A DNA stretch of 64,000 bases from Chryseolinea soli (GTDB taxonomy: Bacteria > Bacteroidota > Bacteroidia > Cytophagales > Cyclobacteriaceae). Both the position numbers and the translations under genes were made by a program. Shown piece after piece: positions 39,582 through 47,743 of the stretch. The DNA lies in assembly GCF_003589925.1 (NCBI RefSeq), contig NZ_CP032382.1, forward strand, positions 558,001 to 622,000, given 5' to 3'. Position 1 is the stretch's first letter, and each line of letters begins with the position of its first letter. The notes under the pieces were generated by a model, which was not told where the DNA came from, made no database searches, and worked only from the letters and a program-made list of their open reading frames with translations.

Positions 39582-41162
39582 CTAGTTGGTGCCGGGCTGT
39601 TTTAGGACAAACCCACTCTTTTGTTTTTCGTCGGCTACCATTTTTCGAACATCTGCAAGAAGCTTTTTGGCGTCATAGACAATGCCGTCCTTGATAGTGT
39701 ATTTGACACCGCCAACACGGACCACTTTATTATCTTCGGTCAGCTTTATGGCGCCGGTGCCATAGAGCACCTGTAGATTCTTTAGGGGATTTTCTTCGAC
39801 GATAACAAAGTCAGCCAGCTTGCCTACTTCAACAGAACCAACCTCTTTGTCTTTTCCGAGGGCTTGCGCTCCATATAAGGTAGCTGAGCGAATGATCTCT
39901 AGCGGGTGGAATCCTGCTTCACGCAACAACTCCAACTCGCGGATGTAGGCAAAACCATAGAGTTGAAAAATGAAACCAGAATCGGATCCTGTGGTAACGC
40001 GTCCGCCGCGGTTTTTATATTCGTTCACGAAGGTCATCCAGAGCTGATAGTTTTCTCGCCAGTTCACCTCTTGTTCTGTGCCCCATTCGTGCCAGTAGGA
40101 GCCGTGCGAAATTTTGCTGGGTTGATAAAATGCCCACAGCGACGGCAGCGTGTACTCTTCGTGCCATTCGGCGCGACGGGCGCGGTGCAGATCGCGGCTC
40201 GCTTCATAGATATTGAAGGTGGGATCGAGCGTGAAGTCAAGCGACAGCAATTCGTTCATCACTTCGTTCCAGTGCTCGCTATACGGTGGTGCGGCTTGCT
40301 TCCAAAGTTTGCCGGCTTCGGAAAAGCGGTGTTGTTCGTTTTGATAGTTGTAGTCGAGGGGATAGTCCTGGATGGTGCGTGCGGTGAAGAGCGCTTCGGG
40401 CAAACCGTACCAATGTTCCATCGACGTCAGTCCCGCCTTCGCAGAGTTCACTACGTTCCAACGGGCCACATCCACTTGAGCGTGGTGACATGCCGAGCGC
40501 AGACCCAGCTCTTTGTTCTTCCGGAGGGCAGCGTCCATGATCTCGGGTCGGGCACCAAAAAATTTGATGCCGTCGGCGCCTTTGTTCTTATTTAAGATCA
40601 CCCAGTCGATGGCTTGCTGTGGTGTGCTGATGGGATCTTTGCTGCCTTGGCCAAAAACCGTGTAGGCCCAGATGCGTGGTGCCGTGATGCGGTTCTCGGC
40701 GCTCAGTCTTTTTTCTTCCAACACCCAATCCAGCCCGTTGCCGGCCGAAGGTTCGCGTATGGTAGTGATGCCGTGGCCCATCCACAGTTTGAAAACATAT
40801 TCGGCACTGGGCGCTTGTGAGCCACCAATGTGGCCGTGCATGTCGATGAAACCGGGCATGAGGTACATGCCTTCGGCGTTCAGCTCTTTCCCTCCCGCTT
40901 CCAGCTTGGGCCGTTTTTCGCTGTTGATAGCAACACCCGGATAGCCCACGGTTTGTATCGAAACGATCTTATTTTGCTTCACCACAATGTCGGTGGGCCC
41001 AATGGGCGGCGCACCGGTGCCGTCGATGAGCATCACGCCGCGGATGATGAGCTGCGTATATGGCCCCTCTCCTTCTTTTACGATGGGCGCTTTTTCAACT
41101 TTTTCCTGTGCATGGATGGAAAAGGCCATGAGGGCGAGCAGGACGGGTAGTAACTTCTTCAT
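39582..41162 (-). CDS. Exported amidohydrolase-family metalloenzyme
   Basis: The 526-residue protein has a signal peptide (MKKLLPVLLALMAFSIHAQ). The amidohydrolase barrel has its first metal motif at DMHGHIGG, a later KGADGIKFFGARP, CHHAQVDVARWNVVNSAKAGLTSMEHW with further His, and TGSDSG near the C-terminus, followed by the beta-sandwich end ADFVIVEENPL. The family (imidazolonepropionase/peptidase-related) hydrolyses cyclic amides or dipeptides; secreted Bacteroidota members are often dipeptidase-like, but no substrate can be assigned. It is a single-gene unit. Confidence 0.9.
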   Translation of the reverse strand: MKKLLPVLLALMAFSIHAQEKVEKAPIVKEGEGPYTQLIIRGVMLIDGTGAPPIGPTDIVVKQNKIVSIQTVGYPGVAINSEKRPKLEAGGKELNAEGMYLMPGFIDMHGHIGGSQAPSAEYVFKLWMGHGITTIREPSAGNGLDWVLEEKRLSAENRITAPRIWAYTVFGQGSKDPISTPQQAIDWVILNKNKGADGIKFFGARPEIMDAALRKNKELGLRSACHHAQVDVARWNVVNSAKAGLTSMEHWYGLPEALFTARTIQDYPLDYNYQNEQHRFSEAGKLWKQAAPPYSEHWNEVMNELLSLDFTLDPTFNIYEASRDLHRARRAEWHEEYTLPSLWAFYQPSKISHGSYWHEWGTEQEVNWRENYQLWMTFVNEYKNRGGRVTTGSDSGFIFQLYGFAYIRELELLREAGFHPLEIIRSATLYGAQALGKDKEVGSVEVGKLADFVIVEENPLKNLQVLYGTGAIKLTEDNKVVRVGGVKYTIKDGIVYDAKKLLADVRKMVADEKQKSGFVLKQPGTN

Positions 41163-41203
41163 ATCTTATGTGTTGATAGTGAATCTACACAAGTATAAGG
41201 GAA

Positions 41204-42634
41204 ATGAAAATGAAGTTAGGAGCTATCGTCACATTTTGTGGTCTTGCGGCGGCGACGCTCCTTGTTCAATGCGAGCGGGTGAGACCCGAGCCTCCCAAAC
41301 CTACCCGGCTGGAAACAGAACTGACACCGCCACGCTCCACGGTAGTGATACCGGTATACTATCATGTCGACAGCCTGGAAGCCACCATCAATAATAAAGT
41401 GAAGGGCACTTTTTTAAAGAAATGGATGGTGTTGAATGAAAAGGGCGACAGCCTTTACCTGGAAACAACCCGCACCGGGCGGATCAACATCGCCTGGGAC
41501 AAGCATGCCCTCACCAGTTCGTTCCCACTGCATGTCTCGGGCAAGTTCATCAAGCACCTCGGGGGCATCGTGATAAAAAATTCAGAGCCCGTGGAAATGG
41601 AGGTTGTGCTGAACCTGGTCACCCAGGTGGGCATCGGCAAAGACTGGAACCTGAAGCTGGAGTCGAAGCTGAAACTCATCCGCTGGGTGAAAGACCCGGT
41701 GCTGAAGGTGGCGATGGTGAAAGTGAACTTGCGCAAGAAAGTGGAGGAGGCCATCGCCTTACACCAGGAGCAACTCATCGGAAAAATGGACGACGCGTTG
41801 CGCGACCGGTTGAACACGCGAAAGGTCATTGTCAAAATCTGGAACGATCTGCAGAAGCCAATTCGCATCAATAAGAAAAGTATGCCCGTGTGGCTCAAGC
41901 CCTATGCGCACGACCTGAAAGCGAAACTCTCGCAAAGTGGTTCGTTCATGGTGCTGGAGGTGGAGTTGGAGGCGACGATACAAACCATCCTGGAAGACGA
42001 AGACATTCTCCCGTCCAACACCACCCTGCCCGCCTACAAACCCAAGACCTCGGCCGCCGACAGTTTGAAGATCTTCGTGCTGGCCACGCTGCCCTTTGAA
42101 AAGATCAACGCCATCCTGGAAAAAGAATTAAAGGGAAAGACCATTACCGCCGAGGGCTACTCGGCAACGGTAAAAGATGTATCGGCCTATGGCACCGACG
42201 ATGGCCTGGCCTTGAAGATCCAGGTGAAGGGCGATGTGGTAGGCAATGTCTACCTGCGGGGTACTCCTTATTATGACACTACAAAGGCCGTGTTCTCGGT
42301 AAAAGACTTCCGGTTTGATGTGGATTCTGAAAATGCGCTGATCACGACAGCCGATTGGATGCTGCACGACAACGCGCTGGGCTTTGTCCAGGAAAAGCTC
42401 TCGATCGATGTTCAACCGCTCATTGACCAGGTGCCGGATCTCATTGAAAACGGCATCGAAAAGGGCAAGTCGGGTGAGAAGATCAATGTTTTTGTGGACC
42501 GGCTTGATTTGGTCCCGCAGCAATTGGTGATCACGCGAAAAAACATACAGGTCATCCTAAAGGGCACCGGCAAGGCCTCGATCGGCCTGGAGCGAAAGGT
42601 CTTTGCCGGCAAAAAGCGTAAAAAGAAGGCTTAG
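41204..42634 (+). CDS. DUF4403 family protein
   Basis: The 476-residue protein begins with a likely lipoprotein or signal sequence (MKMKLGAIVTFCGLAAATLLVQC; MKL is an alternative start). DUF4403 features are STVVIPVYYHVDSLEATIN, the run GVGKDWNLKLESKLKLIRWVKDP and late repeats of the TULIP-like type (LKIQVKGDVVGNVYLRGTPYYD). The family may bind lipids, judging from fold comparisons, but is experimentally uncharacterised. The product is expected in the periplasm or outer-membrane inner leaflet. It is divergent from the amidohydrolase gene. Confidence 0.88.
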   Translation: MKMKLGAIVTFCGLAAATLLVQCERVRPEPPKPTRLETELTPPRSTVVIPVYYHVDSLEATINNKVKGTFLKKWMVLNEKGDSLYLETTRTGRINIAWDKHALTSSFPLHVSGKFIKHLGGIVIKNSEPVEMEVVLNLVTQVGIGKDWNLKLESKLKLIRWVKDPVLKVAMVKVNLRKKVEEAIALHQEQLIGKMDDALRDRLNTRKVIVKIWNDLQKPIRINKKSMPVWLKPYAHDLKAKLSQSGSFMVLEVELEATIQTILEDEDILPSNTTLPAYKPKTSAADSLKIFVLATLPFEKINAILEKELKGKTITAEGYSATVKDVSAYGTDDGLALKIQVKGDVVGNVYLRGTPYYDTTKAVFSVKDFRFDVDSENALITTADWMLHDNALGFVQEKLSIDVQPLIDQVPDLIENGIEKGKSGEKINVFVDRLDLVPQQLVITRKNIQVILKGTGKASIGLERKVFAGKKRKKKA

Positions 42635-43003
42635 CCCGCCTGATGGTGCTCTCACGGTGTGGGCATCACATTTTGTTAACGAACGGACTATCCCCGGATC
42701 CGGGTGTCTAAAATCCTCTCTAGCAATCACTTACCGGGTATTCGATTCATCTATCCCGGTACCCTTTTTCAGAATAAAACCAATGCCATTCGTTCTATTT
42801 CCCAATAAGGTTTGGACGGACCCGATCTTTTAAAAATTTTATAATTTTTACCCGTTTTCGGTTAGAAACAGACCCTACCTACAACGTTTCCGTGAATTTT
42901 TTTTCAAAAGTGGTTCATTTATTACCCTATTGTTAAAATATTCGTCCAATTATTAATCACAACCAGTAAAATTTTACCCCTATATCCTAAAACTACAAGC
43001 AAA
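42635..43003. other. Spacer upstream of amt, no gene recognised
   Basis: 369 bases without a gene. CCCGGATCCGGG (about 42694) is a 12-bp palindrome; the rest becomes very AT-rich (42830-42980). I found no convincing sigma-54 (TGGCAC-N5-TTGC) site, although such regulation of ammonium transport would be natural. Confidence 0.55.
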
Positions 43004-44347
43004 ATGAAAAAATCAATCGTCTTTCTCGTCCTGCTGATTGCGGTAAGCATTCTGGCAGTCTTTATGCCGGCCGTCCCTACGACCATCAACACCGAGGGCA
43101 TGAATTCGGGTGATGTGGCCTGGATGTTGGCGGCTTCCGCTTTAGTATTGCTCATGACTCCCGGCCTGGCGTATTTCTATGGCGGGATGATTGACACCAA
43201 AAACATTATCACCACCATGCTCCAGAGCTTCATCGCCATGGGCGTGATCTCGGTGTTGTGGATCGTTGTAGGATTTAGCCTTGCCTTTGGCGAAGATATT
43301 GGGGGATTTGTAGGCAACCCGTCTACATACTTCATGTTCGGCAACGTATTGGATGCTCCGCTGTGGGGTACCATTCCGTTGGTGTTGTTTGCCTTCTTCC
43401 AATTGAAGTTCGCCATCATCACCCCTGCGCTCATCACCGGTACTTTTGCTGAACGTATCCGCTTCAAGTCTTATATCCTGTTCCTGGTGTTGTTCTCCTT
43501 GTTGATCTATGCTCCCCTGGCACACTGGACCTGGCATGCTGACGGCTTCCTCTTTAAAATGGGTGTGCTTGATTTTGCCGGTGGAACCGTAGTGCACATG
43601 TCTGCCGGTTTCGCTGCTTTGGCCGCTTCTATTTACCTGAGAACAAAGGGTGAAGAAAAAAAATCGATCGCTCCCGCCAACATTCCTTTCGTATTGTTGG
43701 GCACAGGCTTGCTGTGGTTCGGCTGGTTTGGTTTCAACGCCGGTAGCGCATTGACCGCCGGTGCACTTGCCGCTTCTGCTTTTGCTACTACCAACACCGC
43801 TTCGGCTGCTGCTGGTCTTGCGTGGATCTTGTTTGATGCTGCCCGTGGCAAGAAACCTTCTGCCCTTGGCTTCTGTATCGGTGCCGTGGTTGGTCTCGTG
43901 GCCATCACCCCTGCTGCCGGTTTCGTAACGATCCCTTCGAGCTTGTTCATCGGTACGTTCGCTGCGATCATCAGTAACATCGTCGTGCATTGGAAAGCAA
44001 AAACTTCCCTGGAAGATACACTCGACGTATTCCCTTGCCACGGTGTGGGTGGAGCAGTAGGTATGGTAATGACCGGCTTGCTGGCCAACACGGCGGTGAA
44101 CGGCCTGAACACTACCGGCAACGGTCTGTTCTTTGGCGAGTTCCACCTCTTCCAAGTGCACATGATCGCCCTGGTGATTGTGATCGCCTACACGTTCCTC
44201 GGTTCGTTGATCTTGTTGAAACTGACCGACCTCATCTCGCCTCTGAAAGTATCGGCGGAAGAAAAGAAACTGGGTTCCGATTTCAGCCAGCACGGCGAGA
44301 ATCTTTACCCAGCCGATTTCAGCTCGCTGAAAGAAGAAATGGCCTAA
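43004..44347 (+). CDS. amt: Ammonium transporter
   Basis: The 447-residue protein has a cleavable-looking N-terminal signal, then eleven membrane helices. Amt signatures are GGMIDTKNIITTMLQSF, WTWHADGFLFKMGVLDFAGGTVVHMSAG with the first pore His, FNAGSAL, and DVFPCHGVGGAVGMVMTG with the second pore His. The C-terminal tail is short (KEEMA). It transports ammonium into the cell. No glnK/PII gene is adjacent. It heads a nitrogen block with a porin gene and a type II glutamine synthetase gene; a terminator follows, so the porin and glnA have their own transcript. Confidence 0.96.
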   Translation: MKKSIVFLVLLIAVSILAVFMPAVPTTINTEGMNSGDVAWMLAASALVLLMTPGLAYFYGGMIDTKNIITTMLQSFIAMGVISVLWIVVGFSLAFGEDIGGFVGNPSTYFMFGNVLDAPLWGTIPLVLFAFFQLKFAIITPALITGTFAERIRFKSYILFLVLFSLLIYAPLAHWTWHADGFLFKMGVLDFAGGTVVHMSAGFAALAASIYLRTKGEEKKSIAPANIPFVLLGTGLLWFGWFGFNAGSALTAGALAASAFATTNTASAAAGLAWILFDAARGKKPSALGFCIGAVVGLVAITPAAGFVTIPSSLFIGTFAAIISNIVVHWKAKTSLEDTLDVFPCHGVGGAVGMVMTGLLANTAVNGLNTTGNGLFFGEFHLFQVHMIALVIVIAYTFLGSLILLKLTDLISPLKVSAEEKKLGSDFSQHGENLYPADFSSLKEEMA

Positions 44348-44353
44348 TACAAA

Positions 44354-44392
44354 AAGAAGTCCCGGCAGTACCAGTGCCGGGACTTCTTAAAA
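44354..44392 (+). terminator. Intrinsic terminator after amt
   Basis: A 14-bp stem (AAGAAGTCCCGGCA and its complement) around GTACCAG, followed by A/T-rich sequence. It lies only 7 bp after the stop codon. Confidence 0.85.
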
Positions 44393-44679
44393 AATATACT
44401 AACCGAACCTTTATCTAACCTAAACCTAACCTTTTCCTTAACTACTAACCCCCACGATCTATGACAAAGTCTACAAGTTCTCACCCACACGATTTCTAAA
44501 CAACACTGGCTGTAATTTTTCAGGAGTGCTTTGTCCGGGAAATGCAAAGCAGCCGATGAACAAAGAGATTGTTATTAGCCTATTGATCTCCGCGTCATTC
44601 ACTAAAGCATCCCAGGGAGTGTGAGATACTCCCCCGGGATTACTCTAGCTTATTGTTTACTAAAACACACAACAAAACT
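44393..44679. other. Spacer with CCTAAC-type repeats
   Basis: No gene is supported. The motif CTAACC/CTAAACC recurs between 44400 and 44450. The segment 44605-44660 contains a small stem CTCCCGGG-like, and TATTGTTTAC near 44652 resembles a -7 element for the porin gene. Confidence 0.5.
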
Positions 44680-45882
44680 ATGAAATTTCTAAAACTGAGA
44701 CTTTTACTTTCTTTGGCTTTAATAGGATTGGCCTTCTCTGCGATGAGCCAGGATTCGACGCGAACCTTCACCTTATCGGGTTCCATCGACGTCTATGCAC
44801 ACACCGCACTCGGCATGAAGAACACCGCGTTTGGAACCGCCGCACCGACCACTTCTTTCGGTAACCTGAAAGGATTTTCACTCGGCATGGCGAACCTGAT
44901 CGCATCCTATCAAGGTCAGAAAGTAGGATTCGTTGCAGATCTCGTATTCGGTCCTCGTGGTTCGGATGCCGTATTCAACTCGGGTGGATATCGCAACGTT
45001 GCCGCCGCCGGTAGCGGTCAGATCGTGAACCAATTGTATACTTATATTAAACTGTCGGATGTCGTAACGGTGAACCTTGGTCAGTTCAACACCTTCGTGG
45101 GATATGAAGTGATCTCTCCCACACTGAACGCCAACTACTCCACTTCATACATGTTCTCTAACGGTCCCTTCAATCACACCGGCTTGCGCGTAGACTTTGC
45201 GACCGAAAGCGGATTGGTAGCGAAACTGGCCGTGATGAACCCGACGGATATTTTGGAATTCAACAAAGTGAACACGTACACCCTGGGCGGTCAGATCGGT
45301 AAGACCACCGATGCAGGCGGTATCTGGTTCAACGTGTTGTATGGTGACCAGGACGGCAAGCTCAAGAAGGCCGACTTCGGCGGAGAGCCCGCTGCTTCCT
45401 ACGGCGATCTGTTCCAAGTCGACCTCACGACAGGATGGACGTTGAGCGACGCTTTCTTCCTGGGTGCCAATGCTACTTACCAAACCATTGCCAAAGGTCA
45501 GGAGTATAACGCCGCCGGCGATGTCATCGATGGCACGCGCAAATCCACCTCCTTCTACGGTGTGGCCTTGTATCCGAAAGTTACCGTATCAGACAATTTT
45601 GCGCTGGCCTTGCGTGCTGAGTACTTCGGCGTGAAAGGTGGCACGGTGGGTAACTTCCCCGGCTTCCGCGCCCACCCGCTCGCTTCTCCTATCGGATTGG
45701 ATGGCGACAACAAGGGCAACGTGATCGAGTTCACACTTTCCGGAAACGCGAAGGTTGGACCACTTACGCTGATCCCTGAACTCCGCTTTGACAAAACTTC
45801 CGAAGACAGCTTCGTCAACAGCGACGGCGAGGCGAAAGACTCTATGGTCTCCGCCACCTTCGCAGCAGTTTATAAATTCTAA
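44680..45882 (+). CDS. Outer-membrane porin, OmpL-like / BBP2 type
   Basis: The ATG at 44680 gives the signal peptide MKFLKLRLLLSLALIGLAFSAMSQ; an upstream in-frame ATG at 44653 would add nine residues. The 400-residue protein is a porin barrel of the beta-barrel-porin-2 kind (ANLIASYQGQKVGFVADLVFGPRG, NPTDILEFNKVNTYTLGGQIGKT, MVSATFAAVYKF at the end with terminal Phe). It is 26 bp ahead of the glutamine synthetase gene and downstream of amt, so it probably lets ammonium or small nitrogen compounds cross the outer membrane. That assignment is by context only. Confidence 0.88.
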   Translation: MKFLKLRLLLSLALIGLAFSAMSQDSTRTFTLSGSIDVYAHTALGMKNTAFGTAAPTTSFGNLKGFSLGMANLIASYQGQKVGFVADLVFGPRGSDAVFNSGGYRNVAAAGSGQIVNQLYTYIKLSDVVTVNLGQFNTFVGYEVISPTLNANYSTSYMFSNGPFNHTGLRVDFATESGLVAKLAVMNPTDILEFNKVNTYTLGGQIGKTTDAGGIWFNVLYGDQDGKLKKADFGGEPAASYGDLFQVDLTTGWTLSDAFFLGANATYQTIAKGQEYNAAGDVIDGTRKSTSFYGVALYPKVTVSDNFALALRAEYFGVKGGTVGNFPGFRAHPLASPIGLDGDNKGNVIEFTLSGNAKVGPLTLIPELRFDKTSEDSFVNSDGEAKDSMVSATFAAVYKF

Positions 45883-45908
45883 TTCCTTAACCAAAAAATT
45901 GCAACCTT

Positions 45909-46943
45909 ATGTCAAAAACAAAACTTGAATACATCTGGCTCGATGGATACAAGCCTACTCAGAGCCTGCGTAGCAAAACCAAGATCGTGAGAAATTTCGA
46001 TGGCACCCTCGACGGTTGCCCAGGATGGTCCTTCGACGGCAGCTCTACGGAGCAAGCCGACGGACACACGTCCGACTGCCTTCTTCAACCGGTAGCCTTG
46101 TTTCCCGATCCTGCTCGTAAGAATGCCTTCCTCGTGATGTGTGAAGTGCTGAGCCCCGATGGCACACCACACGCCTCGAACGGACGCGCTACCATCGACG
46201 ACGATGACAATGATTTCTGGTTTGGCTTCGAGCAGGAATATTTCCTGTGGAATCCCGAGACCGACAAGCCGCTCGGCTTCCCCGCCAGTGGCTACCCCGC
46301 TCCTCAAGGACCCTACTATTGCTCGGTGGGCGCCAAGAATGCTTTCGGCCGCGAGATCGTGGAAGAGCATCTTGACCTTTGCCTCGATGCGGGCATCAAC
46401 GTGGAGGGTATCAACTCGGAAGTGGCCACCGGCCAGTGGGAGTTCCAGATCTTTGCCAAGGGCGCGAAAGCCGCCGGCGACCAGGTTTGGGTAGCCCGCT
46501 ATTTGCTGGAAAGAACGGCTGAGAAATATGGCGTGGCCATCAACTGGCACTGCAAGCCGCTGGGCGCCACCGACTGGAACGGCTCGGGCATGCACGCCAA
46601 CTTCTCCAACGAGCTGCTGAGAACCGCCGGCTCCAAGGATGTATACGACACGGTATGCCAGGCTTTTGCTCCTTACGTGAAGGAACACATCGCCGTGTAC
46701 GGTGCCGATAACCACCTGCGCCTCACCGGAAAGCACGAGACACAGTCGATCGACCGGTTCTCGTACGGAGTTTCCGATCGCGGAGCGTCCATCCGAATCC
46801 CGATCGCCACGGTGGAGAACAGCTGGAAAGGTTGGTTGGAAGACCGCCGTCCCAACTCCGCGGCCGATCCCTACAAGGTGGCTGCACGCATCATCAAGAC
46901 AGTCAAAACGGTTCCCGAATACGCCACGGTGAACGGACACTAA
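45909..46943 (+). CDS. Glutamine synthetase, type II (eukaryote-like)
   Basis: The 344-residue length and motifs mark GSII rather than the usual GSI or GSIII: IWLDGYKPTQSLRSKTKI, DGSSTEQADGHTSDC, the metal site in FGFEQEYFLW, NSEVATGQWEFQIF, and HCKPLGATDWNGSGMH with the His that binds glutamate. It makes glutamine from glutamate and ammonium in the cytoplasm. GSII lacks the adenylylation site of GSI. It is co-transcribed with the porin and close to amt, so all three belong to ammonium assimilation. Confidence 0.96.
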   Translation: MSKTKLEYIWLDGYKPTQSLRSKTKIVRNFDGTLDGCPGWSFDGSSTEQADGHTSDCLLQPVALFPDPARKNAFLVMCEVLSPDGTPHASNGRATIDDDDNDFWFGFEQEYFLWNPETDKPLGFPASGYPAPQGPYYCSVGAKNAFGREIVEEHLDLCLDAGINVEGINSEVATGQWEFQIFAKGAKAAGDQVWVARYLLERTAEKYGVAINWHCKPLGATDWNGSGMHANFSNELLRTAGSKDVYDTVCQAFAPYVKEHIAVYGADNHLRLTGKHETQSIDRFSYGVSDRGASIRIPIATVENSWKGWLEDRRPNSAADPYKVAARIIKTVKTVPEYATVNGH

Positions 46944-46978
46944 TACTTAAAAATTTTCAGGGCGTCTGGTTGTAGTTT

Positions 46979-47012
46979 GAAGTCGGGCAGAAATGTCCGG
47001 CTTCTTTTTTTT
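46979..47012 (+). terminator. Intrinsic terminator after glutamine synthetase
   Basis: GAAGTCGGGCA and TGTCCGGCTTC form a stem with two G-T pairs, loop GAAA, then eight or more T. Confidence 0.88.
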
Positions 47013-47035
47013 ATATGTTGACGAATAACTTGATA

Positions 47036-47072
47036 GTAACATAAACTTCTTTTTACTTTGAGATTATGTTAC
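47036..47072. promoter_or_regulatory. Inverted repeat around the SET-gene promoter
   Basis: GTAACATAA (47036-47044) and TTATGTTAC (47064-47072) are perfect 9-bp inverted arms with a 19-bp spacer holding TTTTTACTTTG, a near -7 element. The right arm ends 17 bp before the ATG at 47090. It could be a repressor operator. Confidence 0.5.
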
Positions 47073-47089
47073 GCTAACGTCCAGCAATC

Positions 47090-47743
47090 ATGATCCATCC
47101 TCATACCGAACTCAGGTTCATCAGCGACAAAATAGGTTACGGAGTTGTCGCCACCAAGTTCATCCCGAAAGGCACCATCACCTGGGCGCTTGACAAACTC
47201 GACAGAATTTTCACACCGGCGCAAGTCCGGGCCATGGACCCGCTCTACCAGCAAGTCCTGGACACATACACCTACCGAAACCCGGAAGGCAACCACATTC
47301 TCTGCTGGGACAACGCCCGGTTTGTGAACCACAGCTCCAACTCCAACTGCATCACCACCGCCTATGAGTTCGAGATCGCCATCCGCGACATCTACCCCGG
47401 CGAGCAACTCACCGACGACTATGGCTACTTGAACTTGGAGGAGCCCTTTGAAGTGGTGCCTGAGGAAGGCACGGACCGCGTCATCATCTACCCCGACGAC
47501 CTGGTGCGCTACTATCACGTTTGGGATGAAAAGTTGCTGGAAGCCTTTGCCCGCCTCCAAGATGTAGAACAACCCTTGCTCCACATCCTGGACCTCAACA
47601 CGGTGGCCAAGGCCAAGCGCGTGTCGGCCGGCGAAGAGCAGATGGACTCTATTCTGAATTGCTATTGCCCGCAACATGGCCGCATCAACGGTGAAGCCCA
47701 GCAGATCAAGGTGCGCTCCCCGAAGATCGCCTACCCGTTCTGA
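47090..47743 (+). CDS. SET-domain protein, putative lysine methyltransferase
   Basis: The 217-residue protein has SET-domain motifs: FISDKIGYGVVATKFIPKGTITWALD at the start, RFVNHSSNSNCITT near residue 78 (the AdoMet-binding NHS-x-x-x-N-C), and PGEQLTDDYGYLN near 102-114 with the catalytic-site DYG. A Cys-containing end (LNCYCPQHGRIN) resembles the post-SET region. Eukaryotic homologues methylate histone lysines; bacterial ones modify DNA-binding or other proteins, mostly unidentified. The gene is convergent with, and overlaps by 13 bp, the helicase gene ending at 47731. Confidence 0.9.
   Translation: MIHPHTELRFISDKIGYGVVATKFIPKGTITWALDKLDRIFTPAQVRAMDPLYQQVLDTYTYRNPEGNHILCWDNARFVNHSSNSNCITTAYEFEIAIRDIYPGEQLTDDYGYLNLEEPFEVVPEEGTDRVIIYPDDLVRYYHVWDEKLLEAFARLQDVEQPLLHILDLNTVAKAKRVSAGEEQMDSILNCYCPQHGRINGEAQQIKVRSPKIAYPF

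Noticed and set aside
42635..43003. Sigma-54 promoter in front of amt
   Set aside because: No TGGCAC-N5-TTGC-like pair was found.
43142..44293. Open frame opposite amt
   Set aside because: The amt frame has all Amt signatures; the antisense translation is a compositional shadow.
45912..46940. Open frame opposite the glutamine synthetase
   Set aside because: GSII motifs lie on the plus strand; the antisense frame arises from high GC at third positions.
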